From positions 62,001 to 126,000 of IMG/VR virus record IMGVR_UViG_3300034356_002642: a stretch of DNA of 64,000 nt. One strand, given 5' to 3'. Below the pieces are notes generated by a model. The model did not search any database and was not told where the DNA came from. It saw nothing but the letters and a program-made list of their open reading frames with translations. This document shows, piece after piece, positions 56,247-62,237 of this stretch (its first letter is position 1; each line of letters starts with the position of its first letter). This DNA is from a virus. The translations under genes and the position numbers were made by a program.

Positions 56247-56699
56247 TTACCTAGCCAAGTCAAGTTCCAAATAATTGTAACTTAATTTTTTGTCTGAAAA
56301 AATGTCAGTCAATCCTCGAAGAGTTTCCTTCAAGAAAGGTCTTACATCGACAGTATACCTAACTTTCGGTGGATAAAATTTTCCATCAAAAACTCTATGA
56401 CAAATTGTCTGTTCACCTAATTTAATATAAATGTTAAACACTTCAGGGCCATCAGTAAACGATGTGTCCATAATTGTTGGGTCATTCATAATGGAATCTT
56501 GATTGTCCATCATATACGCCAATGTTTTCATTTTCAAATACTCTTGAAGTTCGTCCTTGAATTCCGCAATGAACTCATACAGCTCAATCGAGTTCTTCGC
56601 CTTTGGAATATACCCCCTTACATTAAAGAATCTTTGAACTACAATATTATCATTTAATGATAATAAGAACTCCATCTTGGTACTTTCTTGTTCTTTCAT
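56247..56699 (-). CDS. Conserved T4-like phage protein of unknown function (150 aa)
   Basis: The pattern LLSLNDNIVVQRFFNVRGY with a later FLKETLRGLTDIFSD resembles small proteins next to replication genes in T4-like cyanophages. Mostly helical, with no enzyme motif. Located between the Acb2-like gene and the helicase. Function is unknown. Confidence 0.7.
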   Translation of the reverse strand: MKEQESTKMEFLLSLNDNIVVQRFFNVRGYIPKAKNSIELYEFIAEFKDELQEYLKMKTLAYMMDNQDSIMNDPTIMDTSFTDGPEVFNIYIKLGEQTICHRVFDGKFYPPKVRYTVDVRPFLKETLRGLTDIFSDKKLSYNYLELDLAR

Positions 56700-56723
56700 A
56701 ATTTTAAGTTTGTTTGTTTTTAA

Positions 56724-57038
56724 TTATACTATTTGTTTTCCCTCAACATTTCTTTTTATTCTGTCGGAGGTTCTTTTGTTTAACCATAAAAGAGCTTCGT
56801 CTAATTTGGTAATAGCAATTGCGTTTTCGCGACAAGGGAATTTACTTTGTAAGTAATTCATTCTGTTTAACAACATTTCAATTAATTCCTCATTTGTTGT
56901 ACCATCGGCGATTGTCTTTAATTCTGTTGAACCTTCAGTTATTGGTTCTTTTTGAATAAATTGTAATGCCTGTCCTTGTTCCTCTTTGTTTTCAAAGTTT
57001 GATAACTCGTACTTGTGTCCTTCTACTAATACTTTCAT
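56724..57038 (-). CDS. Acb2/Tad1 hairpin-domain protein, candidate anti-CBASS cyclic-nucleotide sponge
   Basis: 104 aa from ATG 57038, which overlaps the RNase H stop as ATGA; the longer reading needs a non-ATG start inside that gene. Residues 50-100 match the Acb2/Tad1 hairpin pattern: TTNEELIEMLLNRMNYL, FPCRENAIAITKLDEALLWL and KRTSDRIKRNVEG. Members of this family bind cyclic di- and trinucleotides and blunt CBASS or Thoeris signalling. The N-terminal ~45 residues are less conserved. The fold assignment is by recognition of the pattern only, so the function is a hypothesis. Confidence 0.6.
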   Translation of the reverse strand: MKVLVEGHKYELSNFENKEEQGQALQFIQKEPITEGSTELKTIADGTTNEELIEMLLNRMNYLQSKFPCRENAIAITKLDEALLWLNKRTSDRIKRNVEGKQIV

Positions 57039-58033
57039 TTGTTTGTGTTTCGTTTTTCTTTTCTTGTTAATTTCATAAATGGTCTTAGGAAATTCACCCA
57101 AGCCTCATCGTTTTTTGGAAGATATTTAAAGAGACCATCTTCCATCATAAGTCTCATTAGATTTTTGTATCCCCTATCGGTGGGGTCAATCGTGTCAGTA
57201 ATAATTTGGTTTACTAATTCTTTCGCATTTTCTGTAATTAAGGGGTTAGATAAATCGACTATTTTTTTGTTTGTAGTGTAAAACTCTTCACCAAGTATAC
57301 CATTTTTTGTTTTACCAATCAAAATATTTTCCAATACTTTTGATTTTTTTTCTTGCACGATATTTCCTGCATTAACTCGTATTTCTTCCATAGTGCATGG
57401 TTTAACCTGCATATCAGGGAATAATTTAACTAAAGTTTTTTCACCTAAACCCTCAATACCATTAATATTATCAGAATTATCTCCTGTAAGAATTTTACAA
57501 GTTAAGACATTATAGTGGGGAATTTGAACTTTATTGATGGTAATCATATCACCCTGTTTAAAGTATTGTTTTGAGTTTGGTGAGTAAACGGATACTTTAT
57601 CCGAGATAAGCTGTGTAAGGTCCTTATCTGATGAAAATATGGTAATGTCTTCGTTGGTTGACATTTTACAATAATACGCAATAAGGTCGTCTCCTTCGTT
57701 ATGAGGCGTTTCAACTTGCCTAACAAAGACCTCCTCAAGATATTCTTTAATACGAGCGTTTTGAGTTAGATATGATTCAAGTTCATATTCATTAATATTT
57801 TGTTTTCTATTTGTCTTATATTGAGGATAAAGTTCTTTCCGAGTGGACGAACTATGTTCGGCATCCCACATAACAACTACCTTATCGTAATTATGTTCCT
57901 CAAGGAATTTTCTAATGGTGTTGATAAAGTGGTAGATAGCACCCGAATGATTTTTATCACTATAAAGTTCTTTAACTCCGTGATACCCAATCTTCATTAA
58001 GTTGGCACCGTCAATTAATAATGTTTTTTTCAA
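57035..58033 (-). CDS. rnh: RNase H / 5'-3' exonuclease (T4 Rnh-like, FEN family), TTG start
   Basis: 332 aa, about the length of T4 Rnh. Acidic metal sites: LLIDGAN (D8), VMWDAEHSSSTR, HNEGDDLIAYY, FSSDKDLTQL and LTGDNSDNINGIEGLG (helix-hairpin-helix-type region). It removes RNA primers during lagging-strand synthesis. The start is TTG at 58033; the next ATG is 12 codons in, after the essential LIDGAN, so the TTG is needed. The HNH gene ends 17 bases before it, and its insertion may have replaced the original leader. Confidence 0.9.
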   Translation of the reverse strand: MKKTLLIDGANLMKIGYHGVKELYSDKNHSGAIYHFINTIRKFLEEHNYDKVVVMWDAEHSSSTRKELYPQYKTNRKQNINEYELESYLTQNARIKEYLEEVFVRQVETPHNEGDDLIAYYCKMSTNEDITIFSSDKDLTQLISDKVSVYSPNSKQYFKQGDMITINKVQIPHYNVLTCKILTGDNSDNINGIEGLGEKTLVKLFPDMQVKPCTMEEIRVNAGNIVQEKKSKVLENILIGKTKNGILGEEFYTTNKKIVDLSNPLITENAKELVNQIITDTIDPTDRGYKNLMRLMMEDGLFKYLPKNDEAWVNFLRPFMKLTRKEKRNTNK

Positions 58034-58049
58034 TTAAACCTATTTAAGG

Positions 58050-58781
58050 TTATACAATAATTTTGTTACTCTTTTTTAAATTATCTTCAGCCCATAATGG
58101 TTGAAGATTTTCATAATGACATAACTTATAAAGTTCGTCTTCTGTTTTTGCCGATGATAATGGAATGATGTGGTCAATATGCCACTCACCCCTGTTATCC
58201 CAACTCATACCATCGCTAAATTGGGTTTCTAAATGTTCTTTAAGAAATTCCGGTGAACACCCTACAATATCGAAAGTTTTATTAGTTTTACTAATGTTTC
58301 GGGTTTTAAGAAATGATAAAAGTCTAGACCTCATAATACATTTTAATCGAAAAATAACATCATTTTTTAATCTTAAAGAATGATAAAGATTTCTTTTTAC
58401 TTTAACTTTTTCTTTATTTTTTTCTGACCACTCTTTTTTATAAGTTAAAATAGTTTCTTTATTATTTTCATAATATATTTTATACCGATTTGGGTCTTTT
58501 TGGTATCTTTTTTTTGACCTATCATTATCTTTTACCCTAATTACATCAATATTTTCTTCTCGGTAATTTTTAACTTTTAATAATATTTTTTCCCGGTTAT
58601 CAATGTATTCTTTTCTTTTTTGAGCCTTTATTTTTTCATCGTTATTATCCCTATATTTTTTCCAAACCATATAAGAACATTGTTTACATTCAGTTCTAAA
58701 CCCATCTTTAGAATCTTTTCTTTTTCTAAAATTAGGTAATTCTTTTTCAAGATTACACTTACTACAAACTTTAGTTTCCAT
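58050..58781 (-). CDS. Free-standing HNH homing endonuclease
   Basis: 243 aa. Zinc ribbon (CSKCNLEK to CKQC), basic linker, then HNH domain WHIDHIIPLSSAKTEDELY, NLQPLWAEDN. It sits between uvsX and rnh. Its start overlaps the end of a ribbon-helix-helix gene by 11 bases. Closest in-window relative: the HNH at 38.7 kb. Confidence 0.92.
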   Translation of the reverse strand: METKVCSKCNLEKELPNFRKRKDSKDGFRTECKQCSYMVWKKYRDNNDEKIKAQKRKEYIDNREKILLKVKNYREENIDVIRVKDNDRSKKRYQKDPNRYKIYYENNKETILTYKKEWSEKNKEKVKVKRNLYHSLRLKNDVIFRLKCIMRSRLLSFLKTRNISKTNKTFDIVGCSPEFLKEHLETQFSDGMSWDNRGEWHIDHIIPLSSAKTEDELYKLCHYENLQPLWAEDNLKKSNKIIV

Positions 58782-58923
58782 TTCTAATATATTCTTTTAA
58801 TAATTTATTAACAAGGGAAGATAAATTTATAGATTTATCCTTAAAGTACTGTGGAAGTTCTGGGTCTATTGAGACTCCAATCTTAACTTTCTTTTCAATT
58901 TCTTCTTTTTTCTTTCTTCCCAT
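58771..58923 (-). CDS. Ribbon-helix-helix protein paired with HNH endonuclease (copy 2)
   Basis: 50 aa, ATG 58923 to TAA 58771. MGRKKKEEIEKKVKIGVSID is followed by DKSINLSSLVNKLLKEYI. The last 14-residue core is the same as in copy 1, and the HNH-overlap layout is the same. A TATTTATT element ends 3 bases before the ATG. The predicted fold is Arc/CopG-like. Confidence 0.8.
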   Translation of the reverse strand: MGRKKKEEIEKKVKIGVSIDPELPQYFKDKSINLSSLVNKLLKEYIRNGN

Positions 58924-58974
58924 ATTAATAAATATCTACAAATGTAATAAAAGTAGAATAATTATAACTTTTTT

Positions 58975-59967
58975 TTATTCTTCTTCAAAACTTTCTTTTT
59001 CTGATTCATCAAGTATAATCTCCCCCGTACCACTAAGTATTGCGTTCCAATATCCAGAATATTCTTTTTTATATTTATCTAAAGACTCTTTTGTGTCCGC
59101 AATATATCCTTGAGGCACTACAATAATTTTACTATCCTTATATTGTATTCCATTCACGTGATTTTTTAATATAGAGATTTTTGTTCTAGTTGCGTAGGAA
59201 ATTGTTCTACCATTTTTAGTTGCCGTAATATGATTCACACCCGCCTTTTTTTGATTACCAAATAAAAATACCAAACTACTTGCTAACCATATCGCCTCAC
59301 CACCCTTACTCTTAATTTCCGCTTGGCCAAACGGGTTATCAGGAAGGAGTACCCATGGTTGATTTAAAAAAACCACGGTATTATAATATGGATAATCTTC
59401 TTTTTTAGATTTAGATATTCTTGAATGTATACCCATACCAACTTTATCAGCAAGTACTTTAGCGGTGTGCATTCCCCCACCTTTTCCGTCAAATGTCATT
59501 TGACAGGGAATTGACCCAATTGAGTCCCATAAAAATAATAGACTATAAGGTATTTCACCTCTTTCTTGAGCATCTAACACATCATTAATAAAATCAGTTG
59601 CTTGTTCAACAACGTCAAATGAATCGTTAAATATAAAATGACCGTCCCAAACACCATCCTCATTTTGTTCTGCCTGTAATCCAAGTTCTACCGAGTGTTC
59701 CCAAGACCATTTTTTTTCCGTAATAATAAACACCGGTAAATGTCCTTTTTTTTGGGCATCAACCGCTGCCAATATCATTGCTGTTGATTTTGATGTGTTT
59801 GAGTGACCCAAGAACATATTAATTCCTCCCATCACCGGACCTGGTAATCCAACCGTATCCATAAACGCCTCACCACAATTATAAAAACTCTCAGGTTTAT
59901 ATTTTGTTTTTGTTGAGAATTTACCTTTAATATCCTCTAATGAGAATGTTTTCTTCTTAATTGCCAT
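58975..59967 (-). CDS. uvsX: UvsX/RecA-like recombinase
   Basis: 330 aa. The P-loop is GHSNTSKST (54-62), lacking the usual second Gly; T4 UvsX also deviates here. Walker B is LLFLWDSIGS (D148). The L1/L2-type loop region contains VVFLNQPWVLLPDNPFG and KSKGGEAIWLASS. It pairs homologous DNA with help from the gp32-like SSB encoded upstream. The acidic C-terminus (DESEKESFEEE) is typical of RecA proteins. The start overlaps the 98-aa gene by 11 bases. Confidence 0.93.
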   Translation of the reverse strand: MAIKKKTFSLEDIKGKFSTKTKYKPESFYNCGEAFMDTVGLPGPVMGGINMFLGHSNTSKSTAMILAAVDAQKKGHLPVFIITEKKWSWEHSVELGLQAEQNEDGVWDGHFIFNDSFDVVEQATDFINDVLDAQERGEIPYSLLFLWDSIGSIPCQMTFDGKGGGMHTAKVLADKVGMGIHSRISKSKKEDYPYYNTVVFLNQPWVLLPDNPFGQAEIKSKGGEAIWLASSLVFLFGNQKKAGVNHITATKNGRTISYATRTKISILKNHVNGIQYKDSKIIVVPQGYIADTKESLDKYKKEYSGYWNAILSGTGEIILDESEKESFEEE

Positions 59968-60253
59968 TTTCTATTTTTTTAATGTGTGGTAATTTGTTTG
60001 TTTTATTTCTATTGTATTTTGAAGGGTCCTCTTCATATAGTACATCAACTTCTTCTTCATGAAAAGTGATTAATCGAATACTGTTCACACCTTCTTCATT
60101 AACCCCCTCATCTAACATCCCAAATAAAACGCTATCACCAATTTGTTTACTCCTACCTGAAAAGTAAGTTTTATCTTTTAGTTGACTTAAAATTTCATAA
60201 GACAACATTTTATTGTCCCTCAATTGTAAATCAATTTCTTCTTTAAATGTCAT
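59957..60253 (-). CDS. Unknown protein between SSB and UvsX (98 aa)
   Basis: MTFKEEIDLQLRDNKMLSYE, then ISLIRLITFHEEEVDVL-like strands. Alpha/beta, with no family recognised. Placed where T4 phages often have small recombination accessory genes, but no match to UvsY is evident. Confidence 0.7.
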   Translation of the reverse strand: MTFKEEIDLQLRDNKMLSYEILSQLKDKTYFSGRSKQIGDSVLFGMLDEGVNEEGVNSIRLITFHEEEVDVLYEEDPSKYNRNKTNKLPHIKKIENGN

Positions 60254-60270
60254 ATAATAATATCATTAAT

Positions 60271-60303
60271 ACTTGGACAATAAGTATGTCTTACGGTCCA
60301 AGT
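60271..60303 (-). other. Inverted repeat between the SSB gene and the 98-aa gene
   Basis: ACTTGGAC and GTCCAAGT form a perfect 8-bp stem with a 17-base loop that has an inner AAG/CTT. No T run follows on the sense strand, so it is not a normal terminator for this operon. It could slow RNA decay or be a binding site. Confidence 0.5.
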
Positions 60304-60317
60304 TTTATTATTTTATT

Positions 60318-61169
60318 TTAGAATGGAAGCTCTTCATCAGGTAAATCATTCATTTGTGGGTCAATAGGACTTTCATTTGATTTAGCACCACCAAAAGACT
60401 CTGTACCGACTGAATCACTTTCGTAAGAATATCCACCTTTATCTGAATCCCATCTTGGAGTTTCCCCACGAGCAATTGCTTCAAGATATTCAACCGGTTT
60501 TTTAGAATAAACATCTAACCAAGTTAACTCATCATTAATCCAAGCATCTGCCTGTGCTTGGTCTGTATGTACAGGACCTTTGTCTTCATACATAATTGTA
60601 GATACAGTCGTGTATTCTTTTCCTTTTGGTGTTTTAGCCTTAGATAATTCAATGATTAAATCTCTACCTTCTTGAGCGTTGGTAATATCACCTTTGTTTC
60701 TCCAAATTGGGATAATTTTATCTAAGATACCATCGTTTTTGTAGTTATGTTTGAATCTCCAAAATTTAGGTCCGTGGTCTTCATTATCTCTATCGATAAC
60801 TTTTACGATATAGAATTTACGAGAACGGTACTGAGTAGCTAATTGTTTGTCAGATTCTTTTCCGGTTGAAATTAACTCTTCGTAAACCTCATTTAAAGGT
60901 GAACGCTCGTTATCATTCTTTCCCGGGTCGTAGAATTTTTGCCATTGTCCCCCAACTTGAATCTCATGATACCAAGCCTCTTTGAATGGTGAAGAACCAT
61001 CACTCGTAGGTAGGATTCTAACTCTTCTTTGTCCTGATTGCTCCTTATCACCTAAGATAAGTGCAAAATATTTTTTCATTCTTTCGTCTTGCGACATTTT
61101 TCCTTGGGCCCCGCCCCCTGATTGTTTTGAATTTTCGTACTGTGCCAATACGGCGTCTAATGAACTCAT
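60318..61169 (-). CDS. 32: gp32-like single-stranded DNA-binding protein
   Basis: 283 aa. An N-terminal region with a Gly/Ser/Gln-rich segment (NSKQSGGGAQGKM) is followed by an OB-fold-type core with aromatic and basic residues (RRVRILPTSDGSSPF, then FWRFKHNYKNDGILDKI). The acidic C-terminal tail DLPDEELPF is the protein-interaction tail of SSBs and gp32. I see no gp32-type zinc motif. It coats single strands for UvsX and the replisome. First gene after a terminator. Confidence 0.85.
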   Translation of the reverse strand: MSSLDAVLAQYENSKQSGGGAQGKMSQDERMKKYFALILGDKEQSGQRRVRILPTSDGSSPFKEAWYHEIQVGGQWQKFYDPGKNDNERSPLNEVYEELISTGKESDKQLATQYRSRKFYIVKVIDRDNEDHGPKFWRFKHNYKNDGILDKIIPIWRNKGDITNAQEGRDLIIELSKAKTPKGKEYTTVSTIMYEDKGPVHTDQAQADAWINDELTWLDVYSKKPVEYLEAIARGETPRWDSDKGGYSYESDSVGTESFGGAKSNESPIDPQMNDLPDEELPF

Positions 61170-61234
61170 GTGTTAAATAATTAAATTGTTAAATTGTTAA
61201 ATAAACATAAGTGATAAATCGGGAAAAGTCAAAT

Positions 61235-61262
61235 TAAAAAAGGTGTCCGTTAAGACACCTTT
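61235..61262 (-). terminator. Intrinsic terminator upstream of the SSB gene
   Basis: Sense-strand stem AAAGGTGTC-TTAACG-GACACCTTT followed by T6. It ends the transcript of the 61.3-64 kb genes and separates it from the replication operon. Confidence 0.9.
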
Positions 61263-61272
61263 GAAGTTTTTA

Positions 61273-61974
61273 TTATCGTTTGAATGAGGGTTTGTAGTCG
61301 TCTCGTTGAGAACCTGGTTGGAAGGAATTTTTAATATCGCTTGAATTAATGTCTTCAACTTCATCGGAAGTTAAAACATATTCATTTTTTCCGGTCATTT
61401 CCATTTCGTCTTGTTTGTCATCAAAAAATTGAGATAATTTTTGATTGAAAGGGTATGAATCGTAACTTCTCAATTCTAATTTCTCTTGAGGTGTTTTTTC
61501 TCGATATTTTTCAATTTTACTTTCAAGTGAATTTAATTTGTTCATTACATTATCCATCTCTCCTAATTTGGATTCTAAGTTAGATAGTTGACTGAATAAG
61601 TTTTCAAAATACTCATCTTGTTTAGTTTCAATATTTTTTTGAGAATTAACCAAATCAGTAATTTCAAGTTCTTCACTTCCACTACCATCATCAGTTGATT
61701 CTTCAGAACTACCCTCATCATCGATTTTTTCTACATCAGGGTCAGTTGCAACATCAATTGCTTGTGGTATATCTCCAGGCGCCGGTGGTGGTACTGCCTC
61801 AGATGGTGCTGGAGCCGGTGGAGTTTCTTCTCCCGGTGGGGCCATTGGTGGTGTCAAAGCACCTAATTCATCTTCAATGGGTGTTTCAGGTTCAACCGCA
61901 GCTTGTTCCATAATATAATTGTTAATATTATGATACCTTGTAATTTCTTGTATTAATTTTCTATCTAATGCCAT
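61273..61974 (-). CDS. Pro/Glu-rich, coiled-coil protein, possibly virion-associated (233 aa)
   Basis: The N-terminus MALDRKLIQEITRYHNINNY is followed by a Pro/Ala/Glu-rich region (residues ~28-75), an acidic Ser/Asp-rich stretch, then a coiled coil (NLESKLGEMDNVMNKLNSLE) and a tail ending in RDDYKPSFKR. No domain is recognised. The composition suits a scaffold-like or head/neck protein, but that is inference only. Confidence 0.7.
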   Translation of the reverse strand: MALDRKLIQEITRYHNINNYIMEQAAVEPETPIEDELGALTPPMAPPGEETPPAPAPSEAVPPPAPGDIPQAIDVATDPDVEKIDDEGSSEESTDDGSGSEELEITDLVNSQKNIETKQDEYFENLFSQLSNLESKLGEMDNVMNKLNSLESKIEKYREKTPQEKLELRSYDSYPFNQKLSQFFDDKQDEMEMTGKNEYVLTSDEVEDINSSDIKNSFQPGSQRDDYKPSFKR

Positions 61975-61980
61975 TTTTAA

Positions 61981-62205
61981 TTATCCGTTTAATAATTGTT
62001 TAATTCCTCCTGCTGTCTCAACTCTAACTTTTCTGTTAATCGTTGTTTGATGTCCAGCTCTTTCAATAAGCCCATCTCTTTCTCTGATTGTATAACAATC
62101 ACCTGTATCTAAATCACAAACTTGTTGTGTTCCATCACCGTTATCTGTTTGAGAAACTCTTGTTGATTTTCCAAGATAGTTGTCTAATGCTGATTTTATG
62201 TTCAT
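61981..62205 (-). CDS. Unknown small protein (74 aa)
   Basis: MNIKSALDNYLGKSTRVSQT, then CDLDTGDCYTIRERDGLIER. Two cysteines seven residues apart sit in an acidic context. The leader AATAAAAACAATTTT precedes the ATG. No family is recognised. Ends 6 bases before the Pro/Glu-rich gene. Confidence 0.7.
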   Translation of the reverse strand: MNIKSALDNYLGKSTRVSQTDNGDGTQQVCDLDTGDCYTIRERDGLIERAGHQTTINRKVRVETAGGIKQLLNG

Positions 62206-62219
62206 AAAATTGTTTTTAT

Positions 62220-62227
62220 TATAAATA
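62220..62227 (-). promoter_or_regulatory. TATTTATA promoter-like element
   Basis: Sense GATATATTTATAATAAAAAC lies 14 bases before the ATG of the 74-aa gene and overlaps the A-rich leader. Confidence 0.35.
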
Positions 62228-62237
62228 TATCATTATG

